Shown here one piece after another: positions 37,068 through 49,271 of a stretch of 64,000 nt of DNA. The position numbers and the translations under genes were made by a program. The notes below the pieces were generated by a model. That model saw nothing but the letters and a program-made list of their open reading frames with translations, did no database searches and was not told the DNA's origin. Position 1 is the stretch's first letter. Each line of letters begins with the position of its first letter. Source of the DNA: Panicum virgatum (taxonomy: Eukaryota; Streptophyta; Magnoliopsida; Poales; Poaceae); NCBI RefSeq assembly GCF_016808335.1, contig NC_053136.1:62001-126000 (forward strand). Direction: 5' to 3'.

Positions 37068-37266
37068 CACTGATGCTGGATCAGTTGCTGATTAGCTTGA
37101 AAACAGGAAAATGCATGCATGTTACTACTGAAGAGCACAAATTCTGGCTGGCAGTGCTGTTACCCCCAAAAAAAAAGGCACTGATGATGGATCAGTTGCT
37201 GCTTAGCTTGAAAACAGGGAAATGCATGCATGTTACTACTGAAAAGCACAAATTGTAGCTGGCAGT
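37068..37266 (+). repeat. Tandem duplication of about 100 bp upstream of BAHD fragment
   Basis: Unit 1 (37068-37165) and unit 2 (37179-37266) share gatcagttgctg, agcttgaaaacagg and catgcatgttactactga, separated by an A-rich stretch. A third partial copy is at 34694. Confidence 0.85.
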
Positions 37267-37393
37267 TCTTCCGCCGCAGTCATGCAGAGCAGTCTCCAGT
37301 GGATGTCGCCGAGGCCGTGAAGGAGGCGCTGGGCAAGGCGCTGGTGTACTACTACCCCATGGCCGGCCGCCTCCGCCGCAGGTACCCGGACCC
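37258..37393 (+). pseudogene. BAHD acyltransferase fragment
   Basis: About 45 codons read SPVDVAEAVKEALGKALVYY and then YPMAGRL, the conserved early block of BAHD acyltransferases (usually ALSKALVxYYPLAGRL). The copia LTR begins within this exon at 37394, and the rest of the gene, including the HXXXD and DFGWG motifs, is absent. BAHD enzymes acylate alcohols or amines from CoA donors in secondary metabolism. The fragment has no function. Confidence 0.75.
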
Positions 37394-38303
37394 TGTTAGC
37401 CAAATCTTGTACGTGTACATATTAGTTAGTTAGCTTGTTTAGCTGTTAGCGTGTCTGTTAGTTGGTTAGCGAGTCATGCGCACGTCCGCGCTGCGCCGTG
37501 AGGACGTGCGCCATGGGCTGCGTCGCCACCAAGAATGGGGAACATGGGCATGCGTGGGATGGCGCGCGTTGCTTCCGGATCGTGGCGAGATTGCAGCCGG
37601 TTTAGAGTAGTTTGTTACTATTTATATGCAATGATAAACCCAGAAAACGTCGCTGCTGCGGCACCAAAAAAACTCCGTGTGTCCAAACTCCACCGTGTTC
37701 GCGTTGTGTCAAGCTCGCCGGAGAGCTCGCCGGTGCAGCTGCTAAGCTAACAATTGGCATCAGAGCCGGTTAACCGCCAGGATGTCGAGTGTCCCGGGCC
37801 ATCGGACGGGATCCAGGACGCCTCCGCATCGTCGCATCATCCGTTTGCCATCGCCACTGCCTCGCCGCGGCCGTCGCCGTGGCGGCGACGAGCCGCCAGT
37901 CCAGCGCGTCGTCCGGGAGGTGGGATCGGCGAACTACCCCATGCTGCCCCGCACCAACTACGTCGAGTGGGCGGTGCTCATGCAGGTCATGCTGGAGGCG
38001 CGGCGACGCTGGGAGGTGGTGAGCGTCGGCGGGGTCGATCGGCACGACGACTGCATGGCGATGGAGGCCATCCTCCGCGGCACGCCGCCGGAGATGCACG
38101 TCTCCCTCGTCGGCAAGGGCACGGCGAGGCGCGCATGGGACTCCATCAAGACGGAGCGTGTGGGTGTCGACCGCATCCGCAAGTCCAAGGCAACCACCCT
38201 CTCACGGGACTTCGACGCGCTCGAGTTCCGCGACGGGGAATTGGTGCACGACTTCACCCACAGGCTGACGAACAACGTCAGCGAGCTCACGATCCTCGAC
38301 AAT
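37394..38303 (+). mobile_element. Short-LTR Ty1/copia element, 5' end only
   Basis: A 359-bp LTR (TGTTAGCCAAATC at 37394 to GCTAAGCTAACA at 37752) is followed by a primer site, tggcatcagagcc at about 37756, one base different from the initiator tRNA-Met type. Gag follows from about 37782 and is cut at 38303 by the GCAACATC repeat. No protease, integrase, RT or second LTR is present. Confidence 0.85.
37782..38303 (+). pseudogene. Copia Gag, N-terminal part
   Basis: The open frame contains NYVEWAVLMQVMLEARRRWE, AILRGTPPEMHVSLVGKGTA and AWDSIKTERVGVDRIRKS. This is the UBN2-type Gag of plant copia elements. It ends at LTNNVSELTILD where the element is truncated. The distal part of the longer open frame to 38486 belongs to the adjoining repeat. 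Confidence 0.85.
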
Positions 38304-39060
38304 CCGCAACGATGGCGGGGCCACTACAACGGCATGACGCCTTGGGAGGAGAGCATGTGGACACCATGGAGGAGGAGGAACAAGCGTGGTGAGCGCATGC
38401 AGGGGGCGGCGGCAACATCCGAGAGAGGAGAAGAAGATTGCGCGGAGTCGAAGATTTTTCTTGATGTTGTAGGTTTTTATTCTTGATGTTGTGAATCGTC
38501 GTCCTATGTTGTTGCATGATTTGGGATGTTTGATTTCGCGTTTGGGAGTTTTTTGATGTTGCAAGTTGTAATTTTGGATGTTCGAATAGTTGATTCGCAA
38601 TGGTGGGATTGTTGTTTCTAGATGTTGCAAGTGTTGTGAAGATGTAGTTGTTGATTTATGATGTTGCAAAAAAATATTATTCGATGTTGAAAAAAATATT
38701 CTTCAATGTTGCAAAAGATATTTTTTGATGTTGTATATATTATTTCTTCATGTTGCAACAGAAGGACGATAGATGTTGCATGCAACATGTTTTGATGTTG
38801 TGGCGGGGATTTTCGTTGATTAGGTGACTAGCGATGTTGGTTGCAATATTTACTTTTGACTGCTCAATGTTGGAGTGGGCGTCCAATCTGGGACCTCCGG
38901 ATCGAACGTCCAGGCGGTAGTTCTACTGTTCAACATAAGATATTGACTCACTACGGAAAGTAGTTGGATAAAATCTCTCCATTGACTCACTATGGAAAGT
39001 AGCTGAATAATGTCATGTTTGATGGTTCAACTAAGATACTGACTCACTACCGAAAGTAGC
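38304..39060 (-). repeat. GCAACATC-rich repeat, copy 2 (inverted)
   Basis: Inverted match to 14982-15730, with GATGTTGC motifs at 38465-38840 and the cactac-gaaagt units at 38950-39060. It lacks the SIRE solo LTR and the outer GC-rich portion seen in copy 1. Confidence 0.8.
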
Positions 39061-39977
39061 TGAATAAAATCTCTCGCTCTTTCCAAGCATGCGGTGGCTG
39101 TCGTTAGCCATGGCAGTTGGCAACAACTATGTACACGTCCAATCAATGGCACCTAGACCTAGCTAAAGGGTCTGGATATATATTGTCCATGAGCTGATGT
39201 GCATCCTGTTGAAAGGCAATGGTATTTGTAATTACTGAGCAGGGGGAACCCTCCTGGTGGTTATTAAATTACAGCACTATAGATCAAAGATAAGGTCCTT
39301 GTCGCTGTGTATCTACGTACCTAATGTATCACATTTCTCTATAACTCAATGATCTTTGTCGGCCGGCCTGACTAAGTTAATGGTTTGATTAATATTCTAG
39401 GAATTACTTAGTGGTGCCGTGATTGATGGTTTCAAAGTAGTGGGGTGTTGACTGACTTAGGGTTTGTTTGAGATGAAGTGTTTAGAGCTTTTGTAAAAAG
39501 CCATAGGTAAGCTTTCATCTTGAATAGCCAATAGTAGTTATTCAAAATATTTTTAGCTTTATGGACTCAATAAGCTTAGAAAAGCTTAGAAAACTAAGCT
39601 TTTCAACAACTTCCCATATAAACTCAGGCTTCTGGCTTTCCAAAAACTAAAGAGGAAGGTCTATGTTTGTTGAGTTTCTGGTTTTTCACGCTAAAAAGTT
39701 GTCCAGAAACTCAACTAAGCAGTGCCTTATACAAAAACCGCTGAATGAAATGGTAAGAAAACGAGTAGACCAGGACAATGACAACTACAGTATGATGAGG
39801 GCGATGTTGATTTATTTTTCTTGAATTTTATGTTCCGTGTAACGTATGTACATGCGACTGTAAATGGTGACCTGGCCTGCCTGGAAGCAACAAAAATGTT
39901 ACTCTGAATAACCTCTCTCACGGAGCGCGTAGCTAGGATTAAAGTAAACAAGCAACAAGCAGAGTCGATCGGCAGCC
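39057..39977 (+). repeat. Duplicated CRK upstream region, copy 3 of 3
   Basis: Inverted match to 12534-13461 and direct match to 22342-23095, ending at the CRK start codon at 39978. Confidence 0.8.
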
Positions 39978-42900
39978 ATGGCGGTCGTCAACATCTTGAT
40001 GCTCGTGGTTAGCAGCTGCTTCGTCTTCCTGCTGCAGCAGCCATGGTGGGCCACGGCGATCGGATCGGTGTGCAGCAGCGCCGGCAACTACACGGCCAAC
40101 GGCACCTACCAGAGCAACCTGGTGTCCATGTCCAGGACCCTCCCCGGCAACACCTCCTCCTCGCCGCAGGTCTTCGCCACCGCCACCTCCGGCCAGGCTG
40201 TCACACCCGGTTTTAAGAACAAAACCAAATGCATAACCATATGTATGCCAGGATCAAGTTCCATACATATAGAGATATTATAAGTGAATAATCAGTAACA
40301 ATATCATGTAAAAGAGAATTACAACAATTAAAAGACTATCAGAGTTATACAGCTTATCCTGGAAATGAAGGCTTCAAACTTCACAGGCAATCGACCGGGG
40401 GTTGTGTACGCCTAGAACTCAGCTTCATCTTCAAAAGACTTCACATCAACTTCTTCTGAGCAGCAGTAAGTAAGGGTGAGTACACTTATGGTTGGGACTC
40501 AGCAAGACCACAAGAAATAACCAGAATATGATTTCAATCCATCTTTAAGTTTATTAATCATGTGAGGGTCCAAGCCGCTCATGACCGTGAGCACGGCTGA
40601 TATATCAGTTTTACACTCTGCAGAGGTTGTACACTTTCACCACAATTTGTGTAAAAGTTCCGAAGAACTTTGAACCCAACCACACATATGTGCTGATCAG
40701 GCACAATACCACACTTCCGAGGTGTGATTGCATAGGGACGCTACGAGGCATTTACAAAGAATTCCTATATGTAAGTGTTGGTCCCAACAATTGCAGTCTC
40801 TTAGAAGACACAGCTTTCTTCACCTGCTCCACGACACAAGCCCAAACACCACCAAACGAGCCACCCTAACACCACATATAGTTCATCTAATTAATCAGCC
40901 AAGACCAGAGCCATATAGTATTGTAGTTGTACTGTTTTCCTGGGTGGTTCTCCATATTCTAATTAAATCATATAATCTTGTAAAAAGCATAGATAGAAGT
41001 ATGGTTAGGGCCACTTGCCTTTCTCCAATAAAAAGCTACTTTTACTGCTCTTCTGCTCTTGCTCATACAAGCTTCTTGATTCTTTAAGCTTCAAACAACA
41101 ATATTTCTACTCGAAGCAATCATCGGGCAACATACAAAGCAAATAATAGGTACAACTAATAACAATACACCAAAACAAAAGAAAGGCTTAAAAAGAACAC
41201 ATTAAAGGATAGGGCTCGTTGCTATGCTTACAAAGGTGCAAGAAACGCGAGAAACGAAGCTACGGTTGAAAAGACAACTATCGAAAGATTGGTGTTAACA
41301 AAGAAACTATGAGCTTCATTTGTTTTAATTAGAAAGCACATGTAAAGGACTTTTAAAAGAAAAGGACTTGGTTACAATTAACTCACATTATACTTGCGTT
41401 TAGAAAAATGAAGTAAGACTTAGTCAAATTTTATATATAATTGTCTATGTAGAAATTTCACTAATTAAACAATTAATTAGAGAACAGATATGTGAGAGCA
41501 TCTAAACACATATATTTATAGGATTTATGTTGAACTAACAAATTATATTTGGAAACATATTTAAGTTGGTATTAATCAAATTAGCATTAACTATGAAAAC
41601 TGGAGTTAAAACTCTAATTTGTTTTTAATTAGAAACGCTAGAGGAAAGGATATTAATCAAATTAAATTTATATTAATTTTTAAAACAAGAACTATGGCAA
41701 AACGACACTACTAAACGATAGCTTAGGCTTTTAGAACACTAACGCAACAAGAACGATAAAAAACGGATCTAAAACGATAAATCTATGGCCAAAACGATGA
41801 TCAAAGGATCTAGTCGCGAAAGCACCAAAAGATGGGGTTCGTTATGTAAAAGAGTGGGGCTAGGGCTGGGTTCAAAAGGTCTAATAGTTCTAGGGGGTTT
41901 TTGGTAAGAATTATAAGACACAAGAAACAGCATATAGATTACAGGATTCTTTGGGGGGTTTTGTGCCAAAGCTTGGAGACCTTCTGGTCATGGCGGACGG
42001 GGCTCCTGGTGGCTCCTGTTACTATCGTTTGAGGGCTTGGGAGGCCATGGGAAGGAGGGGAAAAGAGAGGAGGAGGAGGGAAACTCATTTGACCTCTTTC
42101 CCACATCAGGGGCGGATGGATTTGGCCGGCAAGAGGAGGAGCTGTGGTGGGCGGCGCCGGTTCTGGTCATGGTGGAGGCCTGTGCGGCGATGCAAGTTGG
42201 GGGCGTGAGATTGCAGCCTCGCAAGCATGTTGGGGACGATAGGGGATCTCGGCCTTGCAAGCAGAACTGGATCTCGGCCTCGGCGTTCTGCTTCACCGGC
42301 GGCTCTGTTCTGGGGGACTTCCCAAGTGGCGTCGCTCTGCACATAACCGCAGGCGTGTGCTCGAGGGAGAGAGCAACGATGGCCTAGGGCCGGCGGTGGA
42401 GCTATGCTGGGGCGGGTGATGCAGGGCTGCATCTGCGCATGCTGGGGGCGCGCTCAGGAGGGAGGCGGCGGCATTCCTGGTGCCTAGAGAGAGGGGCGAT
42501 GCAGGGGGGTCGCGGGGCAGCAGGGTACGTAGGGGCACGAGCGCTCGCCCTTTATAAGCGCGTAGCCCTAGCCTGGGCATGCTCACCATGGACTCTGGGA
42601 GCGGCGGTGCAAGTCCCTGGTAGGCTGGCACTGGACACGGGCTGTGATGTTGAGTCAGGTTGGACCGAACAGTTTCGGGCTAGGCTGAAGTGGGTTCATT
42701 CATGGGCCTAAAAAGGTTCAGTTTGTAGGCGGCACTCGGCGCGCTGGCAAGTAGGACAGGCTGGATTAGCAGTACTGGGGAGAGCGGATCCGAGAGAGAG
42801 AGGAGGAGAAGGATCGAGCAGGCCGCACCTTTTTTTTAGAACGCAGATGGCCGGGCTTGTGTCACGTGTATGCTGAGGACTGCAACGAGGGCCATCCGAT

Positions 42901-45084
42901 CTTGAGATGAAGTCTGAAATAGGCATGGAGCGAACAGCTGGCTCGCTTGTGTGGTACGATGAGGTCAAGCATGTATGGTCGTACCGAACTCGTTCAGCGA
43001 GTCATGGCGCACACATACAGAAAAGCGGAGATTACATCAGGCTGATGGATAGAATTTGAGTGACGGAAAGAAAGGTAAAGATATAGGCAAAAAAGGATGG
43101 GCTGTTGATGGCATTTAAGTTGAGCAACGGTGTTGGTCGTCCGAGCTGACGGTGCAGATAGTGAAGCCTCGACGAACAACACAGAAATCGAGATACGACT
43201 CCATTTTGGGTGTGGTTGATCAAGGACAAAGATTAGAGAATGGAAAACTCGATGGGGCATTTTAGGGTGTCGGATATGATAGAGTAAAAAGAGCTAATTG
43301 CGATAAAAGGAATCGATCCGACTACGACGGGAAATCAAGAACTGAAAAATAATAGAAGGAAAAGGTAACAAACTTTAGAACTTCATGGGACAACTTCTTG
43401 ATAACACCAACATGGTGAAGGAAGATGATCGATGTGATTGTCGGTCAGCTAGCTTCGAAGAGTTATTAAGCTTTGGAAAGAAAAAGGCAAAAGGTGAAAA
43501 CAAGGGTATTGGTTTCAGTACATCAATGAGAAGCTTCGGGTGTACTTTTTGTGGTGGAAACACGATAGATGACAAGATCGTGGCAGTAGCCAAGCTCAAG
43601 CTTGCGCACGGCACGATTCTGGGATTTAGGGTGGACTAGAGCCAAAACAAGTTGAATCCAGCCCGAGGTGAAAAGAAAATGAATTTTTTTTCAGAACATA
43701 TTTTCAGGCTTAAAATAAATCTAGAACAATCTAGATAACTATTTTAAATTAAACCCCAGAAAATATAATCTGAAGATCCGAAAATTTCCCAACAATTGCT
43801 GAAGATAGTTCGGGATACAAGAGTCCAAATAAAATATTTGAAACTCTTGAAAAATATTTTAGAGCCATTCAAATAATGAAATTAGCTCATAGGAAAATGA
43901 GAATAATTTCAAGAAAAATCTAGAAAATTCTCGGAAAACCCTAAAGATGGCTGAACACATTCTAAAAGATACTCACAATCCAAAATTAAATATTTTGGAG
44001 TGTGACACAGGCCGGGGGGCCCGACGCAGTGTACGCGCTGGCTCTGTGCCGCAGCGACATGGTCTTCAATAGCAATCCCACCGGCTGCAGCGCCTGCATC
44101 GCCAGCGCGTTCCAGTACGCGCAGCAGAGCTGCCCCAACGGCAAGGTCGCCGCCGTGTACAACGACAACTGCGCCCTCGGCTTCTCCGACAGCAGCGCCC
44201 TCCTCCGAACAGGGTTCTCCGATAGGAGCACCCTGTTCCAGTCCTGGTACTATCTGAACATCCCCGGCGGCGACCCCGCCACGGTGGGCGCCGGCGTCCG
44301 CGACATGCTCAACCAGACCGCCCTGCTCGCGGCCGCCAGGAGCAGCAGGTTCGTCACCGCCTTCATGGACAGCTCCAGCGGCGCCGTCAGGACCACGCTC
44401 TACCCCTTGGCGCAGTGCACGCCGGACCTATCCGCCACAGACTGTCTGGCGTGCCTGCAGGGGCTCGTCGTCGTGCTCAACACCACCACGTCGGTGCGCC
44501 TCGGAGGCCAAATCCACGTCCTGCGCTGCCACCTTAAGTACGAGAACATGAGGTTCTTCAACGATGACAACGCCTCCATGGTCCGGATCACGCCATCGTC
44601 GTCTGTGACTCCGGCACCACCGGCTCCCACCACCAACAAAACTACTAGAGCTAGGCCGCCGTGGGTGATTCCCCTGATTGTGGCGCCTCCTGTGGCGGCG
44701 CTGCTCTACTTCGTCGTCTTCTACTGCCGCCGCCGGCGAACAAGACGGAGATAGAGATACACAAGAGGTTAGTTATGGCTTCTTCCTTTATTTACTGCTT
44801 ACCGATGAAGCATTATATTGCTTTCCAATATAATGACCCCATGCATCTCTTTTATTGTCGTGCAGGCAATGTCAAATTCTTACGACAAAACAACAACTTG
44901 CAGCACCAAGGAGTGGATTGGGAAATGGAGGCCGAGCTCTCGGAGTTTTCAGTCTTCGACTTCGATGACATACTGGATGCCACAGATAACTTTTCCGAAG
45001 AGAACAAACTAGGGGAAGGTGGCTTTGGCCCCGTATACAAGGTAGTAAATGTTAAAATGTCATACATACTCCACTCCTTTCCTT
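39978..45084 (+). pseudogene. CRK receptor kinase broken by solo LTR and viral DNA
   Basis: ATG at 39978 with signal peptide and DUF26 start to 40198. A solo LTR follows. The frame resumes at 44013 (YALALCRSDMVFNSNPTGCS) with both DUF26 motifs (CSACIAS; CTPDLSATDCLAC, that is C-X8-C-X2-C) and the membrane segment, up to an in-frame TAG at 44752-44754. The next exon (44865-45041) holds [10 protein letters not shown]. About 40 nt into the following intron the sequence changes to caulimovirid DNA, and the kinase catalytic exons are missing. It is the closest relative of 23096-31341 and supplies its unfilled hAT site. Confidence 0.9.
40199..44007 (-). mobile_element. Complete solo LTR, chromovirus type, in CRK exon 1
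   Basis: 3809 bp from TGTCACACCC (40199) to GTGTGACA (44007), with the 5-bp duplication CAGGC on both sides (40194-40198 and 44008-44012). By comparison with the chromovirus LTR ending at 57119 it is oriented minus. It has a TATA box (minus strand, near 42552) and a GC-rich zone at 42000-42700. The 84-codon ORF at 43385-43639 is frameshifted in the copy at 23320-23575 and is not a convincing gene. Confidence 0.88.
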
Positions 45085-46819
45085 ACAACCGCCGTCCAGC
45101 TGTCCAGGCAACAGTAAAGGAAGATAATTGAAGACGTCGGGTGTCTAGGAGCTTCCTTAAGCCTGAAGGCTCCTCCCGTCTATAAAAGGAAAAGCCAGAC
45201 GCACGCATTCATGGCCGGACGAAGAAGAGGAGAGAAGACACCGAGCCTAATACTCAGAGGGCATCCACCACCACTCCATCTAATTAGTAGCCATCTCACT
45301 CCCATTGTAATATAGAAATAAGGGAGCTGTTGTAATCGCCCTTCGCCAATAAGGTAATCCCAGATTTACGTAAGTGCTTGGGGCTTCCCAAAAGGGAAAG
45401 CCGTATGTAAGTTTGCTCTGTGGAAATGGATTAAGCTTTCCTGTGAATTTCCCTGCTTTCCTTTGAGCTCGTTCATATAGGATGATGTCTCTACGCTAGG
45501 GACCCTAGAGGAGAAACCTCTGCATTGAGTTGCTCTCGTTTAGCCCGGGAGAGGCGTCTGAGAGAGCCTGTGTCCGCAGAGAAGTGTTCCCTTCGGGTGG
45601 AACTGCCTGGGGAGATGGTAGAGTCTGAGTCCTGTGTGCGCGTGGCCGGGGTTAGTTCGGGAGAAGACCGGGTAGGCCTGATTCTGAAGCAAGCTAGCGA
45701 TGCATGCGGTGAGTACCGAGTAGGATTGACACAAGCATAAGACACTCCGCCGGCTGAATTTTTTGGTTTCGCCAACCTGCCAAAGATCCTAAGAATCGCA
45801 CGCACACCATAACCCACCTGCATATTAGATACTAATCGAGCACATATCCACATACGTCGCTATCATCCTATAGCCAGTAGCCTTGAATTTTACTCCTAAT
45901 ATTCGCTAATCACCCGCATAATAATCACGCACTCGTCCACCATCCACGAAGGTTGCTATCGTTGAATAGTATCGCACACCCATACTGCATCAACTCATCA
46001 TAATCAAGTACCATATAATTTGCATAATCACAAGAAGTGCTCTGCATAGTGTATCGAATAGTAAGTGAATTTGGGTGCCTGAGCCACTCAGTTGAAGTGC
46101 TCGAGCGCTATTCATATTCTGAGTTTGAATAGTGCCATGAATAGTAACTCGAGATTTTAAATTTGCAAGTTTGAAAATTCGATTTCTTGCGCGTATTCCC
46201 GTGATACTAGTATTAGAGCCAAGGTTATTAAAATTTGATTTTAAGGGAATTCGTGATATATTTTAGAATACAAGAATTACTGGAATATCTCAGTTGTGCT
46301 TAAAATGGAAGCTCTAGATGATGAAATTAAGCAGTACGAATGTAAACTAAGTGAAATTTCTGATGAATATAATACTTCTATGTTATGTGAATGGTCTGCT
46401 ATTAGAGAAAAAGAAATTTATTTCATTAGAAAGATAGCCTATTTAAAAAATATATCTAAAGAAAGAGAGCTAAATGATAAGAAATATAAAGCGTCAGTTG
46501 TGATAAAGAAGTGGGAAGATGAGTCAAATCCAAAAGATGTGCAGAATCATAAAGCCAAAAGGGATCCAGACACTCATAAAGGTAATATTATGATAGATAA
46601 TGTGTTAAAAGAGGACAAACAACCAGAGTCTATGAATAAGCTTTTAGAAAGTTATGAAGACGAAGAAAATAATGCCCAACAATACAGAGACTTTATAGAC
46701 TCTCTAGATCATGATAGTTTATATAATCTGGATAATGCTATGGATGCATTAGAGATAAATAGTGAGAGAATTAATACCTTAGAGGATGTGAAAACTGAAT
46801 TAATGGATCAAGGAAATTG
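45085..46819 (+). mobile_element. Endogenous caulimovirid, block 1: promoter, leader, ORF1 start
   Basis: The block begins inside the viral promoter (near gtccagctgtccagg), carries a TATA box at 45181, a leader of about 1 kb with many short upstream AUGs and gaatagt/actattc inverted motifs, a degraded primer site (46208-46220) and the start of the polyprotein ORF. It matches 63465-64000 and 58805-59800. It interrupts a CRK intron at its left edge. Its right edge is the turn-around at 46820. Confidence 0.85.
45181..45188 (+). promoter_or_regulatory. Caulimovirid promoter TATA box, block 1
   Basis: TATAAAAG preceded by a GC-rich ctcctcccgtc stretch, identical in layout at 63545 (plus) and 58459 (minus). 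The transcript would start near 45215 and run through the leader to ORF1. Confidence 0.7.
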
Positions 46820-46820
46820 A
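46305..46820 (+). pseudogene. Caulimovirid polyprotein ORF, N-terminal fragment
   Basis: ATG at 46305 (MEALDDEIKQYECKLSEISD) opens an acidic, Lys/Glu-rich region with coiled-coil character and no recognised enzyme domain. It corresponds to 59369-59815 but includes about 20 residues missing there. The stop TGA (46818-46820) is made by the inverted junction, so the Cys motif, protease and RT are absent. Confidence 0.8.
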
Positions 46821-47266
46821 GTATTATAGTCACCTCTTCCTTGTATCCAATCATGATCACAATTTCCTTGATCCATTAATTCAGTTTTCACATCCTCTAA
46901 GGTATTAATTCTCTCACTATTTATCTCTAATGCATCCATAGCATTATCCAGATTATATAAACTATCATGATCTAGAGAGTCTATAAAGTCTCTGTATTGT
47001 TGGGCATTATTTTCTTCGTCTTCATAACTTTCTAAAAGCTTATTCATAGACTCTGGTTGTTTGTCCTCTTTTAACACATTATCTATCATAATATTACCTT
47101 TATGAGTGTCTGGATCCCTTTTGGCTTTATGATTCTGCACATCTTTTGGGTTTGACTCATCTTCCCACTTCTTTATCACAACAGACGCTTTATATTTCTT
47201 ATCATTTAGCTCTCTTTCTTTAGATATCTTTTTTAAATAGGTTATCTTTCTAATGAAATGCATTTC
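46820..47266 (-). mobile_element. Endogenous caulimovirid, block 2 (inverted), left part
   Basis: Reverse complement of block 1, starting about 40 nt further into ORF1. Positions 46860-47261 pair with 46819 leftward at nearly every base. The minus-strand ORF (47263-46808) is the same ORF1 fragment. The chromovirus at 47267 splits the block; it continues at 57120. Confidence 0.88.
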
Positions 47267-48701
47267 TGTAACACCCTAATTTAAATTCCAGCATTTTATA
47301 ATAAACTTAATTGGATTTATTTAATTTTCTAAGGTTTATTGTGTTAGACTTGCATTTAATCTAAATTTTTGTTCCTTAAGCAATTAAAAATCTATCATAA
47401 GTATAAACTTGGTTGTTACATCATGCTGGAGCATCTTTTCTTTTATTGTTTGGTTAGAGTTTTGAATTCAAATTTATTTGAATTCATTGTCTTGAGTTTG
47501 AGTTTGAGTTTGAATAGAAATAGAAATAGAAAGGAAAAGAAACCCAAAAACCAGCCCAACCCAACCCTGAAACCAGCAGCCCAAACTTCTCGTTAAAATT
47601 GGTTTGATAGAAACATGGTTTTGGGGGCCAGCACGGTGCTTACTGCCTGGTTGGCCACTCTCCATAAGGACCGGTTCATAGAGCGACAACCTGGGACAAC
47701 AGCGCTACCACAAGGCTAGAATGGGATAGACTTGGCTTACTAATTAGGTCTTTTTGGTTTGGAGTAACTTACTTGCGGGGCAAGAGTAGTAAGCTTCAAT
47801 GGTCCCTGCTCCTCCGGCTTGGTCTGTGCTTGGATTGCGCTCCTGTGCTTGTACCCCCGGAGGTGGGCCCCATCGTCGCTGACCTATCTCTCGCGGTTAT
47901 GCCTTACCAACGAGATTCTTTGTAACGGCCTCGTAGTGAGTCGCTAGTCATCTCACCTAAGGAAGTGTGATGAACCTCTAGCGTAGCTCATGACTTGTGG
48001 GTAAAGATGTGCAACCTCTGCAGAGTGTAAAACTGGTATACTAGCCGTGCTCACGGTTATGAGCGGCCAGATCCTCCTTTTGATTAGTGGGGTTGTCTCC
48101 TTCCGACGAGGGAGGTGCCTCTCGGGGTTACCTTGGTGGCTTGGTTTTGGTTTGGTTCTCAGTAGTATCATGTTTAATCTTGATTAATTACTATGTAACT
48201 GGGTTAATTGTAATTCATCAACTCGTAGTAAATAGCTTTAATAAAATTTTGCCAAGACTTAAAAGCTAATGCAGTCAGTCAGCCAGCCTAGAGCCTCATA
48301 GTTTGTGTTATACTTGTTGAGTACAAGTTGTGTACTCACTCTTGCCTCTTCTCTACTTTTTCCTCTTGGCTACGCTACTGCTGCTCAGTTCCTGCCGACA
48401 CGAGGGAGTTCGTCCAGCGCTACCAGGACTACGAGGACTTCTAGGTGTTCGTCTCCCAGTCGACGTCCCTGTGGCGCCCTGCTTCAGCTTCGGAGAGCTT
48501 TATTCGTGTTTGTACTTCGCTTCCGCTGTATCAGACATTCTCGTCATTATTGTAATAAATAACATTCGTATTCGCTTTATTATATCTTTTTACGTGATAT
48601 GTGCTATGATATACTGTTCATTCTGTTGTATATACGTGTGACTTGATCCTGGCACGTATATGATTGCTCGGTTTATGTTCTTTTATAAACCGGGTGTTAC
48701 A
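47267..48701 (+). repeat. 5' LTR of the chromovirus, internally deleted
   Basis: 1435 bp versus 3243 bp in the 3' LTR. Alignment breaks after cccaaact (47590) and resumes at tctcgttaaa, matching 54197 and 56005 in the 3' LTR. The missing 1.81 kb is bounded by a 3-bp ACT microhomology. The lost part holds the probable TATA box and start site. Confidence 0.9.
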
Positions 48702-48704
48702 GAG

Positions 48705-48717
48705 TGGTATCAGAGCC
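48705..48717 (+). other. Chromovirus primer-binding site (initiator tRNA-Met)
   Basis: TGGTATCAGAGCC three bases after the LTR end, complementary to the 3' end of plant initiator tRNA-Met. Confidence 0.9.
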
Positions 48718-49271
48718 GTATCGACTGTAGGACGAAGCCTAGATAGAACTGGTCGAGTTTTAGGACTTCTTCTCTCCAATCCTTACCTGCTGAAATTATT
48801 TTACTATTATACCCCTTGACTTCTATGACTTTTTACCCGTCTTGCCTTGTTTTTTCACTCTGAAGAATAGTTTTCGTAGACTTTGGCCTGAATCAGTCAT
48901 CTGACCACCATGAGTAAGCTAGGTGACCCTTATATAATAATACGATAGCACGTTCTACGACGCGTTGTGTTAGTCGAGTCGTATGTTAAACTCGGCTAAG
49001 TTGTGAAAATTGTCTGCTTGTTATTATGCTACATGTTTGATTTGGATTTTTGAATGATTGTATAGCTTAGTAGTTTAAAATTGTTTAAAGAAAATCACTC
49101 AGGTGTTAAAGTTAACTAATTAATAAAATGAGTTAGATTGTTGGGGGTAAAACAGTCCACTCTATCCTGTCTACTTTGTCATGGCTGAGTCTTTTCCGCA
49201 AAGAGTTATCATATCCATCTGAATTTATTCTTGCAATATCCTTACTCGTGAAATCTTTTGTCCAAAATCAG

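Noticed and set aside
39727..39951. ORF of 74 codons present at three places (12560, 22845, 39727)
   Set aside because: Conserved only because the upstream region is duplicated; no domain, and the strand is opposite to the gene it precedes.
43385..43639. 84-codon ORF with a CTFCGG motif
   Set aside because: It lies in a solo LTR, and the copy at 23320-23575 is frameshifted.
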